From the NCBI RefSeq assembly GCF_021502655.1, contig NZ_JAKFFT010000011.1, forward strand, positions 108,874 through 172,873: 64,000 bases of DNA, in the 5' to 3' direction. Of this stretch, positions 9,024 through 16,657 are shown piece after piece. The notes beneath the pieces were generated by a model, which saw only the letters and a list, made by a program, of their open reading frames with translations, did no database searches and was not told the origin of the DNA. Numbering within the stretch: the stretch's first letter is position 1; each line of letters starts with the position of its first letter. The translations under genes and the position numbers were made by a program. The stretch comes from Dyadobacter sp. CY347. GTDB lineage: Bacteria; Bacteroidota; Bacteroidia; Cytophagales; Spirosomataceae.

Positions 9024-9681
9024 ATTGAACCGCCACCCTGTTCTTATCTACAAGATGTGCCAATGAAAGCACGATCAACTGCAACACAACGAAGGAAACG
9101 AATAGCATCGGAATCGAATCTTCCGGTGCCGGGCCAAACATGTTGAAGATGTCGATGATGATAAAGAACGCAACGAGCAGCCAAAAACCCCATTTACCCT
9201 TGTTACTGATTGCTTTTGTATGCTTATAATAAAGATAAGCCCCGATGGCGAAAATTATAAGTTCAAGAATTACAGTCCCTTCAAGCGAATTCCACAATCC
9301 CATTCCTACTTTGACATTGGTGAATGGCGTCAGCGGCAAGTCAGCAATGTGCACAACCAGATCCAGAAACCAGTGGCTTAGCACTGCCAGGCCTACGATC
9401 ACAGCGCTTTTTGTGTCTTTTTTGAAAAACCAATAAACCAATGCTGCCAATGCACCCCACACAATTCCCATCAGCAAACTATGCGTGTAAGGATAATGTA
9501 CAAAATCAAATGGCGTAACAACCGTAATGCCCGGCGTAACCTTCACCTGCTCGACATCGAATAACAGCAGGAACGGCCAGAGAATATCGACAAATTCGAC
9601 GGCGACGAACAATGTCAGAAGCGAGATTTGAGGAGCCGCTTTTTTTACTCCGAATGCTAATCCATAGTGACCTAAAAACAT
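9022..9681 (-). CDS. Multi-pass membrane protein, possibly of the YdjM-like metal-dependent hydrolase family
   Basis: A 219-residue protein with about six hydrophobic helices. Conserved-looking polar residues sit at helix ends: GHYGLAFG near residue 4, EFVDILW near 29, YPYTHSLLMG near 66 and LSHWFLDLVVH near 102. Paired histidines and aspartates in such positions occur in the YdjM/DUF457 family of membrane metal-dependent hydrolases, but I assign this only loosely. The start is immediately downstream of the remnant of a Crp/Fnr gene, so its original promoter context may have been disturbed. Confidence 0.6.
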   Translation of the reverse strand: MFLGHYGLAFGVKKAAPQISLLTLFVAVEFVDILWPFLLLFDVEQVKVTPGITVVTPFDFVHYPYTHSLLMGIVWGALAALVYWFFKKDTKSAVIVGLAVLSHWFLDLVVHIADLPLTPFTNVKVGMGLWNSLEGTVILELIIFAIGAYLYYKHTKAISNKGKWGFWLLVAFFIIIDIFNMFGPAPEDSIPMLFVSFVVLQLIVLSLAHLVDKNRVAVQ

Positions 9682-9713
9682 ACAAATGGCTGGTTGATTA
9701 ATGACAAGTCCAG

Positions 9714-9887
9714 ATAAACCCGCAGCAGGCCCGATTAGAGAAAGCTCAATTTATCACAACTTTTCCCGGTTTTGAGATAGTAATGACCTTTTTTGACAAA
9801 CTCGGGCTTAAAAAAGGAAGCGACGATGGTCAGATCGCCCGACTCGAACTCAAAATAAGATTGCAGATAGTTTTCCAGTTCTGTCAT
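9714..9887 (-). pseudogene. Decayed N-terminal remnant of a Crp/Fnr-family regulator
   Basis: Reading from the ATG at 9887, the first 50 codons encode a typical Bacteroidota Crp/Fnr N-terminus: MTELENYLQSYFEFESG, then FVKKGHYYLKTGKSCDKLSFL. An in-frame TAA at 9737-9735 follows. Translation past the stop continues the family pattern with SGLLRVY, so the stop replaces a residue that is usually glutamine (CAA to TAA would be one change). Homology ends near 9714, and the cNMP domain remainder and the helix-turn-helix are absent. This is therefore a gene with a nonsense change and a 3' deletion. An upstream in-frame ATG at 9917 is less likely to be the original start. Confidence 0.75.
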
Positions 9888-9971
9888 CGGTGATTTGCTA
9901 TATATCAAATGTAACAATGCTCCTCCGAACCGCCAAGCGCCTTGCCGCGAGAGCCTTCGTGATTTTGATCA

Positions 9972-10048
9972 TTTTCGTACGAAAAGTGTCCGAATGCGGA
10001 CATTTTGAAAAATTAACATGCGTGTAAACGGCTTGGTAAGAGCCGTTA
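9972..10048. promoter_or_regulatory. Three stacked inverted repeats upstream of the ABC permease gene
   Basis: Three palindromes follow one another: TTTTCGTACGAAAA (9972-9985, perfect), TGTCCG-AATG-CGGACA (9987-10002, perfect 6-bp arms), and AACGGCT-N7-AGCCGTT (10027-10047). They lie 100-180 bp upstream of the permease start at 10150, in the only intergenic region of that size nearby. They could be operators for one or more dimeric regulators; the third could also be an RNA hairpin. Confidence 0.5.
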
Positions 10049-10149
10049 AGTAAACTGGCATATATTTTATACAAAGAACTATGTTATACAATGTACCGAT
10101 CTGTTAGCCATAAAAATAAAATGCAATCCGCTCTCATTCTCCTGCTGTT

Positions 10150-12582
10150 ATGTTAAAAAACTATTTCAAAATTGCCTGGCGCAACCTGCTCCGCAACCGC
10201 GCCTTTTCTGCTATCAACATTACTGGCCTGGCCATTGGGCTGGCTTCCTGCCTGCTGATCAGCCTTTATGTGCTGGACGAGCTCAGTTTCGATCGCTTTC
10301 ATGAGAACGGCGACCGGATCGTGCGGGTGGTTTTTAAAGGCGTAATGCAAGGTGGTGAAATGAAGGAAGCGCATGTAATGCCGCCCACGGCTGCGGCGCT
10401 CAAAGCCGATTATCCCGAGGTTTTGGAAGCCACCAGGTTAAGGCGCGGAGGGGCTCCGATGGTGTTACGCAACCAACAAATTTATACGGACGATGAGCTT
10501 GCATTCGTCGACTCTAATTTTCTGCAAGTCTTCACATTTCCGCTCGTAGAAGGGAATGTAAAATCGGCGCTCAGACAGCCCAATACAATTGTTATTTCAA
10601 CCAAACTGGCTGAGAAGTATTTTGGAAAACAAGATGCTGTCGGTCAGATAATCACATTCAAGGACTGGAAAACGCCTTATAAGGTAACTGGCGTCATGGA
10701 AGAAATGCCTGCGCATTCGCATATTCAATTTGATATGCTGGCATCCATGTCTTCACTGGAAGATGCTAAATCGACCTCCTGGATGATCTCGGAGTTTTAC
10801 ACATATCTCCTTTTGCCCGAGGGCTACGATTACCGGCAGCTGGATGCGAAACTCCCGCAAACCGTGGAGAAATACATGGGTCCCCAGCTCAAAACAGCTC
10901 TGGGCCTTACTTTTGCCGAATTCAAAAAGAAGGGAAACAACCTTGGCCTTTATCTGCAACCCCTGACTGAAATCCACCTGCATTCCGATTTTCAGTATGA
11001 TCTGGGCACCAGTGGGGATTTGAAATACGTGTACATTTTCGGCGCCATAGCAGTGATTATGCTGCTCATTGCATGCATCAACTTCATGAATTTATCCACG
11101 GCCGGTTCTTCCAAGCGTGCCCGGGAAGTGGGTGTCCGGAAAGTGATGGGATCGGAAAAGATTGAGCTGGTCGCCCAGTTTCTGATGGAATCCATCTTAC
11201 TGACGGGGATTGCATTGGTTTTTGGAGGGCTCATTTGTCTGGCTGGCTTGCCGTTGCTGAACAGTCTTTCGGGTAAACATCTCGGTTTTAGCCTGGAAGC
11301 ACTTCCCGCGCTGATTCCTGCTTTGCTGATCTTTGGTCTGTTTGTCGGCATTTTTGCAGGAAGCTATCCCGCTTTTTTCCTTTCGTCATTCAAGCCTATT
11401 GCCGTTCTTAAAGGCGGCAACGCTGCCGTTAAACTTAATTCTTCCGGTAAAAATATCGGCCTGAGAAGTGGATTAGTGATTTTTCAATTCTTCGTTTCTA
11501 TCACATTGATGGTCGGTGCGACGGTCGTATATCAGCAATTGAAATTTATCCAAAACAAAAAACTGGGTTATGAAAAAGACCAGGTTTTGGTTGTTCCGGC
11601 CTGGGCGCTGGGCAAAAATATGCCGGTTTTCAAGGATGAGCTGATGCGGGATTCGCGTGTAAGCAACGTCAGCTTGTCGGGCTTTGTGCCTGCCGGGCCT
11701 TCCGATAACAACAATTATATGATCACGCCGGAAGACAATCCTTCGCAACTTCTTAAAACGCTCCGTTACGAAGTGGACTACGATTACCTGGCCACATTGG
11801 GCATGGAAATGGCACAGGGACGCAATTTCTCAAAAGCTTATGGCCTGGATTCAACCGCCGTTATCCTGAACGAAACAGCCGCAAAAGCGCTGGGATGGCA
11901 GCATAATGCGATCGGCAAAACGCTTTCGCGCCGGAACAACGAAGGCAAGGGCAGCGCTTACCACGTGATCGGCATCGTAAAAGACTTCCATTTCAAATCA
12001 TTGCACGAGAAAATTTCACCGCTGGTGATGACATTGAGCCAGGACCGCGGATGGATGATCATTAAGACAAAAAACAAGGAGGTTTCCGGACTGCTTGCCA
12101 AAATGAAAAACCAGTGGGAAAGCTTTAAACCTGATATGCCTTTCACCTATTCATTCCTGGACGAAAGATTTAATGAGACTTACAAAACCGAACAGAAAAC
12201 AGGTAAGATCTTAGCGATTTTTGCCGGATTAACCATACTGGTCGCTTGCATGGGACTGTTTGGGCTGGCGATTTTTACAGCGGAGCAACGGACCAAAGAG
12301 ATTGGCGTCCGCAAAGTGCTGGGCGCGTCGGTGGCGGGCATTGTTGCGCTGCTGTCGAAGGATTTTCTCCAACTCGTTGTGGTGGCGATCGTGATTGCAC
12401 TGCCCACTTCCTGGTGGCTGATGAGCCGCTGGCTGGAAGGTTTTGAATATAAAATTGACGTTTCATGGTTGGCCTTAGCGCTGGTAAGCCTGGTTTCGGT
12501 GGCAGTTGCACTCCTTACAGTCTCGTTTCAATCGGTCAGGGCAGCATTGATGAACCCGGTAAAATCGCTTCGGTCGGAATAA
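10150..12582 (+). CDS. FtsX/MacB-type ABC transporter permease
   Basis: An 810-residue permease of the large Bacteroidota family that begins MLKNYFKIAWRNLLRNRAFS. The first transmembrane helix (ITGLAIGLASCLLISLYV) is followed by a periplasmic MacB-PCD domain (about 40-285), then an FtsX domain of three helices with the signature REVGVRKVMGS. A second copy of the periplasmic and FtsX domains follows, with KEIGVRKVLGAS near residue 720. Such permeases take part in export or mechanotransmission with a separate ATPase, and no ATPase gene is next to it. The tandem palindromes upstream suggest specific control. A GAAA-loop terminator follows. Confidence 0.93.
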   Translation: MLKNYFKIAWRNLLRNRAFSAINITGLAIGLASCLLISLYVLDELSFDRFHENGDRIVRVVFKGVMQGGEMKEAHVMPPTAAALKADYPEVLEATRLRRGGAPMVLRNQQIYTDDELAFVDSNFLQVFTFPLVEGNVKSALRQPNTIVISTKLAEKYFGKQDAVGQIITFKDWKTPYKVTGVMEEMPAHSHIQFDMLASMSSLEDAKSTSWMISEFYTYLLLPEGYDYRQLDAKLPQTVEKYMGPQLKTALGLTFAEFKKKGNNLGLYLQPLTEIHLHSDFQYDLGTSGDLKYVYIFGAIAVIMLLIACINFMNLSTAGSSKRAREVGVRKVMGSEKIELVAQFLMESILLTGIALVFGGLICLAGLPLLNSLSGKHLGFSLEALPALIPALLIFGLFVGIFAGSYPAFFLSSFKPIAVLKGGNAAVKLNSSGKNIGLRSGLVIFQFFVSITLMVGATVVYQQLKFIQNKKLGYEKDQVLVVPAWALGKNMPVFKDELMRDSRVSNVSLSGFVPAGPSDNNNYMITPEDNPSQLLKTLRYEVDYDYLATLGMEMAQGRNFSKAYGLDSTAVILNETAAKALGWQHNAIGKTLSRRNNEGKGSAYHVIGIVKDFHFKSLHEKISPLVMTLSQDRGWMIIKTKNKEVSGLLAKMKNQWESFKPDMPFTYSFLDERFNETYKTEQKTGKILAIFAGLTILVACMGLFGLAIFTAEQRTKEIGVRKVLGASVAGIVALLSKDFLQLVVVAIVIALPTSWWLMSRWLEGFEYKIDVSWLALALVSLVSVAVALLTVSFQSVRAALMNPVKSLRSE

Positions 12583-12614
12583 ACGAAGCTGGTTGAAAAA
12601 CAATAGTAATCTTG

Positions 12615-12640
12615 ACAAGGCCGGGAAACCGGTCTTGTTT
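12615..12640 (+). terminator. Rho-independent terminator with GAAA loop
   Basis: ACAAGGCCGG (12615-12624) and CCGGTCTTGT (12629-12638) form a 10-bp stem with one G-U pair around a GAAA tetraloop. A T-rich stretch follows. It ends the ABC permease transcript. Confidence 0.8.
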
Positions 12641-12758
12641 GTTTATAATACATTAGTAAAGAGATGGATACGGATTTTTAAATATATTTTTCTAAATTCC
12701 TGTAACCTTTTCCTATGCTGCAAGTTTCCACATCAGGATCACAACAAAAGACAACCGT

Positions 12759-13310
12759 TTGAACACGCTGACAGATAATTCGCTCATGCTGAGGGTTAAG
12801 GCCGGAGATCTGGACAAGATGGGCCTGCTCTTCGAACGGTACAACCGTCCTTTGTTTGCGTTTTTCTATCATATGACGCACAAAAGGGATTTGAGTGAAG
12901 ATCTCGTGCAGAATGTGTTTTACCGGATGCTTAAATACAAGCATACGTTTACAGGAGAAGGTGAATTCCGAACCTGGATGTATCATCTGGCCAGAAATAT
13001 CCTGAATGACTCGGCGAAACAGAACCGGTCGGCCGATCATTACGACGTCTCCGAAATGGCTGATAAGATCGGCGGCGGAACATTGGCTGATGAGGGTTTT
13101 CAGAAAAGGGAAGACGCAGATTTCCTGCATAAAGCCATGGCCGGACTTAGCGACGATTACCGCGAAGTCCTCGTATTAAGCCGGTTTCAGGAAATGAAAT
13201 ACGATGAAATTGCAAAGGTTTTAAACATCAACGAAGGAACGGTAAAAGTGCGGGTCCACAGGGCATTGGGAGAGTTGAAAAAAATGTTTTTTACAAATGA
13301 AAGACGATAA
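12759..13310 (+). CDS. ECF-type RNA polymerase sigma factor
   Basis: A sigma-70-family factor of 183 residues with region 2 (about 22-90; FERYNRPLFAFFYHMT and DLVQNVFYRMLKY) and region 4 (about 125-180; YREVLVLSRFQEMKYDEIA then EGTVKVRVHRAL). The chosen start is a TTG at 12759, because the residues it adds (NTLTDNSLM) look like the family N-terminus; an in-frame ATG at 12786 is the alternative. It overlaps the anti-sigma gene by 14 bp, so the pair is translationally coupled. It probably controls this operon, including the two DUF4097 genes. Confidence 0.92.
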   Translation: MNTLTDNSLMLRVKAGDLDKMGLLFERYNRPLFAFFYHMTHKRDLSEDLVQNVFYRMLKYKHTFTGEGEFRTWMYHLARNILNDSAKQNRSADHYDVSEMADKIGGGTLADEGFQKREDADFLHKAMAGLSDDYREVLVLSRFQEMKYDEIAKVLNINEGTVKVRVHRALGELKKMFFTNERR

Positions 13311-14136
13311 AGACATGGGTTGTGAACAGGCAAAAAATAAACTGGAAGACTGGCTTCACAATGATCTGGACAAGGCAGACAGACTGAATGTGGAGCGGCA
13401 TCTTGCAGAATGTATGCATTGCCAAGAGGAATTTGCGGCCGACAAACAACTTTGGGAAAGCCTGGGCAAAATGAAACTGCCAGAGCCAAGCGGGGAGATG
13501 CGGGTTAATTTTTATGCAATGCTTGATAATTTCAAAGCCGCAGAAGAAACCAGCAAGCCATTTTCTTTACAGGCATTCATTGAAAAACTGCGCGATTTCG
13601 TGCTTCCGCAATGGACGGTCCAGGTTGCATTTAGCTTGCTCCTTGTGGGGTTAGGCTGGGCGATCGGCAACAAAACGAGTAAAAATAATTTGTCTGCGAA
13701 TGCTTATCAGCAACAAATTGAAACCCTAGCGACGCAGGTGGAAAACATGAAAAGCACCATGATGCTGGCGCTCATCGAAAACCCTTCGGCAACGGAACGG
13801 CTTCGCGCAGTAAGTTACACCAGCGACATTACCCACGCCGATGAGAGGGTGATCGACGCACTTTTTACCACATTGAACAACGATGCAAATGTGAATGTGC
13901 GCCTGGTGGCTTTGGAAGCGCTTACACAATTTGCGACGGACGCGGTGGTGCGGGAAGGCCTAGTGAAATCGCTTGCGGTGCAGGATTCGCCTATGGTCCA
14001 GGTTGCGCTGGCCGATGTTATGGTGAAATTGCAGGAAAAAGGTTCGGTGAAGGAACTGCGTAAATTGCTGAATAAAGAAGGATTGAACGATCTTGTGAAG
14101 AACAAGATCGAGCAGACAATTAAGGACTTATCTTAA
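13297..14136 (+). CDS. Anti-sigma factor with zinc-finger N-terminus and HEAT-like repeats
   Basis: Residues 8-45 contain an anti-sigma zinc-finger pattern (CEQAKN, then HLAECMHCQ, giving His-x3-Cys-x2-Cys). One transmembrane helix (about 108-125; VAFSLLLVGLGWAIG) follows. The C-terminal half is helical with HEAT-like repeats such as DANVNVRLVALEALTQF and DSPMVQVALADVMVKLQE, predicted to lie in the periplasm. It should hold the sigma factor of the preceding overlapping gene at the membrane and release it on an envelope signal. HEAT repeats as the sensor half of an anti-sigma factor are unusual compared with the common small periplasmic domains. Confidence 0.85.
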   Translation: MKDDKDMGCEQAKNKLEDWLHNDLDKADRLNVERHLAECMHCQEEFAADKQLWESLGKMKLPEPSGEMRVNFYAMLDNFKAAEETSKPFSLQAFIEKLRDFVLPQWTVQVAFSLLLVGLGWAIGNKTSKNNLSANAYQQQIETLATQVENMKSTMMLALIENPSATERLRAVSYTSDITHADERVIDALFTTLNNDANVNVRLVALEALTQFATDAVVREGLVKSLAVQDSPMVQVALADVMVKLQEKGSVKELRKLLNKEGLNDLVKNKIEQTIKDLS

Positions 14137-14161
14137 AACAACCATAATCCAACTATTAGCC

Positions 14162-15025
14162 ATGAAATATTTTGCAATCCCCTTACTAGCGGGAGCGGTG
14201 CTTTGTTGTACCCCGGCGCCCGCACAAAGGCTCGAATTCAAGGAGCATGTGAGCAAAGCGTTCACCTTGTCGCAGGACGCATCGGCCAATGTCCTTGCCA
14301 TATACAACATTAACGGCTCCATTAAGGTGGAAGGCTACAATGGAAAAAAGGTTTTGATTGAAATTGATAAAACGATTACGGGCAAAACCAATGCAATCCT
14401 GGAAGAAGGCAAGCGGGAGTTCAAGCTCAACTTCGATCAGCAAGCGGATAGCATCACAGCGTACATTTCCGAGCCATTTGATTCGCGGCCAAACCATGGC
14501 AGAAGAAACGATAACAGCCCAAAGATCGAATACGATTTTGATCTGGATTTCATTGTAAAAGTCCCTTATGCCATGAATCTGCACGTGTCGACAGTGAATG
14601 GCGGTGATGTGGATGTGCAGGACGTTACGGGTTCGTTGGGCGTCAGCAATGTGAATGGAGCCATTACGCTGGTGAATGCAAAAGGCGCGGCGATTGCCCG
14701 CACGATTAACGGGAATGTTGTTGCGAATTACGTTTCGCTACCGCCCGGCGAGTCGGATTTCAAGACACTGAATGGCGACATTAAGATCAGTTATCCGGCG
14801 ACATTTTCTGCCGATTGCCAGTTCAAAAGTTTCAATGGTGAGTTTTATACAGACTTTCCAAACACTGAATCGCTGCCGGTAAAAGTCGTTAAAAATGAGG
14901 AAACGAAGCCGAACAAAACCGTCTATAAGCTTAGCACGGAGACACGGATCCGGATCGGAAAAGGCGGGCCGACCTACAAGTTTGAAACATTCAACGGGAA
15001 TATTTACATTAAAAAACAATCATAA
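14162..15025 (+). CDS. Exported DUF4097 beta-repeat protein (first of a tandem pair)
   Basis: A 287-residue protein with a signal peptide ending near PAPAQ at residue 21. It consists of repeating beta-strand units marked by INGS, TVNGGDV, VNGAIT, INGNV, LNGDI, FNGEF and FNGNI, the pattern of the DUF4097 (toast-rack) domain. Family members form right-handed beta structures and are often linked to envelope stress genes. It starts 25 bp after the anti-sigma gene and 5 bp before a paralogue. It is probably a member of the sigma factor regulon, acting in the periplasm or outer membrane. Confidence 0.85.
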   Translation: MKYFAIPLLAGAVLCCTPAPAQRLEFKEHVSKAFTLSQDASANVLAIYNINGSIKVEGYNGKKVLIEIDKTITGKTNAILEEGKREFKLNFDQQADSITAYISEPFDSRPNHGRRNDNSPKIEYDFDLDFIVKVPYAMNLHVSTVNGGDVDVQDVTGSLGVSNVNGAITLVNAKGAAIARTINGNVVANYVSLPPGESDFKTLNGDIKISYPATFSADCQFKSFNGEFYTDFPNTESLPVKVVKNEETKPNKTVYKLSTETRIRIGKGGPTYKFETFNGNIYIKKQS

Positions 15026-15030
15026 CAAAA

Positions 15031-15864
15031 ATGAAAACCAACCCATTAATAACCCTCGCAATTGCTGCCTTACTAGGCTGTTTTACCAGCTCTGCCAAAG
15101 CGCAAACGAGTATGAAAGAGCAGCTCACTATCCCGCTTACCGACCCGGGAAAACCCGGATCTCTGCAGGTAAATCTGATCAACGGGACCATTAAGGTCAC
15201 AGGTTATTCGGGCAACCAGGTTGTCATAGATGCTGTTGTAAAAGGGGCTGAAAAGTCGGACAAACCTAAGGACGAAGCAGCAGGCGGAATGAAGCGGATC
15301 ACCCGGAACGGAGGCCTCGAACTGACCGCAACCGAAGAGCATAATGTTGTCAAATTGACGACCAGAATGGTGAACACAACGATGCTTCTTGAGATCAAAG
15401 TGCCCCAGAAATTTGGCCTTAAAGTTGGCACTGTAAACAACGGCGACATTGTCATTGAGAACGTGTCCGGCGAGATGGAAATCCAAAATGTGAACGGCGA
15501 TATCACGCTCACGAACATTGCCGGCTCGGCTGTTGCGAACACAATTAACGGAACATTAAAAGCCAATTTCAAGACCATCGACACCTCGTCGCCCATGGCA
15601 TTTTCGACCCTGAATGGCAACGTGGATGTGACCATTCCGGCGACTGCAAAATTCGATGTAAAACTAAAATCCGACCGCGGTGAAATATTCAGCGACTTCG
15701 ATGTGGACGTGGACAAAAGCGCTCCGCAGGCGACGCGCTCGGGCAAGGACGGAATGTATAAGGTTTCGATCGATGACTGGGTGAAAGGCAAGATCAATGG
15801 CGGCGGAAGCGAAATTATGATGAAAAATATGAATGGCAATATTTACGTGCGAAAAGCGAAGTAA
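15031..15864 (+). CDS. Exported DUF4097 beta-repeat protein (second of a tandem pair)
   Basis: A 277-residue paralogue of the preceding gene, with a signal peptide ending near AKAQ at residue 25. It has the same repeated NG-turn strands (INGT, VNNGDI, VNGDI, INGTL, LNGNV, MNGNI). It lies 5 bp downstream of its neighbour and the operon ends with a strong hairpin at 15892. The two proteins are similar in order of repeats but diverged in sequence, so the duplication is old. The function is not known beyond the family's association with envelope stress. Confidence 0.85.
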   Translation: MKTNPLITLAIAALLGCFTSSAKAQTSMKEQLTIPLTDPGKPGSLQVNLINGTIKVTGYSGNQVVIDAVVKGAEKSDKPKDEAAGGMKRITRNGGLELTATEEHNVVKLTTRMVNTTMLLEIKVPQKFGLKVGTVNNGDIVIENVSGEMEIQNVNGDITLTNIAGSAVANTINGTLKANFKTIDTSSPMAFSTLNGNVDVTIPATAKFDVKLKSDRGEIFSDFDVDVDKSAPQATRSGKDGMYKVSIDDWVKGKINGGGSEIMMKNMNGNIYVRKAK

Positions 15865-15891
15865 AACCGCTCCTATCGGCTCTAAATGCGG

Positions 15892-15935
15892 AAACCCACC
15901 GGTGCTATAAAGCAGCCCGGTGGGTTTTCCTTTTT
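15892..15935 (+). terminator. Rho-independent terminator of the sigma/DUF4097 operon
   Basis: AAACCCACCGG (15892-15902) pairs perfectly with CCGGTGGGTTT (15917-15927). TTCCTTTTT follows on the plus strand. It may also act on the convergent MarR gene. Confidence 0.9.
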
Positions 15936-15967
15936 ATGTACGAATTGATGTGCGTAATGGTCCGCGT

Positions 15968-16402
15968 CTACTCAATTGTGCCGCCCATTTCCAGGAGCAT
16001 TTTAGAAAGCTCGTCCAGTTTTTTTGTTTTTATAGTTGCAATAATCTGATCCGACAAAACCTCCGATGTTGCAGTTGCTTCAGTGAGAATGCGCTTGCCA
16101 GCATTGGCTAGCTTTACATAAGACACCCGCGCATCGCGACTGTTTGCCTCGCGTTTCACCATTCCCAGCTTCTCCAAAGGCGACAGCATCCTGGTAATTC
16201 CGGAGGCAGTTAACCCGATTTTTTCTGCCAGATCCACACGGCGCAGCTTCTCTTCGGGAGCTTCTCCTAGGTGAAACAGGATCAAAAATTCATTCAGACT
16301 AATGCCATGACTGCTCAGTTTGGCATCGAACCGCTTGGTAATCAATGCCTGAACGGTCGTGAGGTTGAGGAACAATTTTAAAGATGGTGTTATGGTTGAC
16401 AT
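15968..16402 (-). CDS. MarR-family transcriptional regulator
   Basis: A 144-residue winged-helix regulator. The recognition region reads RVDLAEKIGLTASGITRML with the wing KREANSRDARVSYVKL, a typical MarR DR-containing wing. The N- and C-terminal helices form the dimer interface. The upstream region holds repeated ATTGT/ACAAT half-sites and a GTTGATTA direct repeat, likely autoregulatory operators. No divergent target gene is present, so its regulon lies elsewhere or is only itself. Confidence 0.92.
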   Translation of the reverse strand: MSTITPSLKLFLNLTTVQALITKRFDAKLSSHGISLNEFLILFHLGEAPEEKLRRVDLAEKIGLTASGITRMLSPLEKLGMVKREANSRDARVSYVKLANAGKRILTEATATSEVLSDQIIATIKTKKLDELSKMLLEMGGTIE

Positions 16403-16427
16403 ATGATTGAATTGTATTTGTTTTATT

Positions 16428-16502
16428 GTTGATTAATAGTTGATTATTCAAGTATTACGCAAATATATAATAACTTTAATGCATTGTCAAACAATCGATT
16501 GT
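16428..16502. promoter_or_regulatory. Candidate MarR operator region
   Basis: Upstream of marR are an 11-bp-spaced direct repeat GTTGATTA (16428 and 16439) and a compound palindrome ATTGT-CAA-ACAAT-CG-ATTGT (16483-16502). The compound palindrome contains the perfect 12-bp palindrome ACAATCGATTGT (16491-16502). These suit binding by a dimeric winged-helix protein. The rest of the 255-bp gap to the ClC gene holds only a weak hairpin. Confidence 0.45.
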
Positions 16503-16592
16503 AATATTCTCCATCAAAAAGTGCGTTTTTGAGGTCTGTGAGCGGGATTTCAGAAATGTTTCACGTGGATCGTTAAGCGACACCGTAAGCTC

Positions 16593-16627
16593 CCTCATTA
16601 TGCGTTGGATTTCAATGCATAATGAGG
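16593..16627 (-). terminator. Hairpin downstream of the ClC gene
   Basis: CCTCATTATGC (16593-16603) and GCATAATGAGG (16617-16627) form a perfect 11-bp stem with a 13-base loop, 30 bp past the ClC stop codon. There is no T run on either side, so it may be a processing or attenuating hairpin rather than a classical terminator. Confidence 0.5.
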
Positions 16628-16657
16628 TGGTTTATGAGGCGCTTATGCGTGTATTTT

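Noticed and set aside
10056..10070. Sigma-54-like promoter TGGCATATATTTTAT upstream of the ABC permease
   Set aside because: The -24 GG is present but the -12 GC is replaced by AT, so the essential second element is missing.
16557..16572. A true parS centromere site
   Set aside because: Only the left half matches; three mismatches in the right half and no second copy nearby. Kept only as a weak note.
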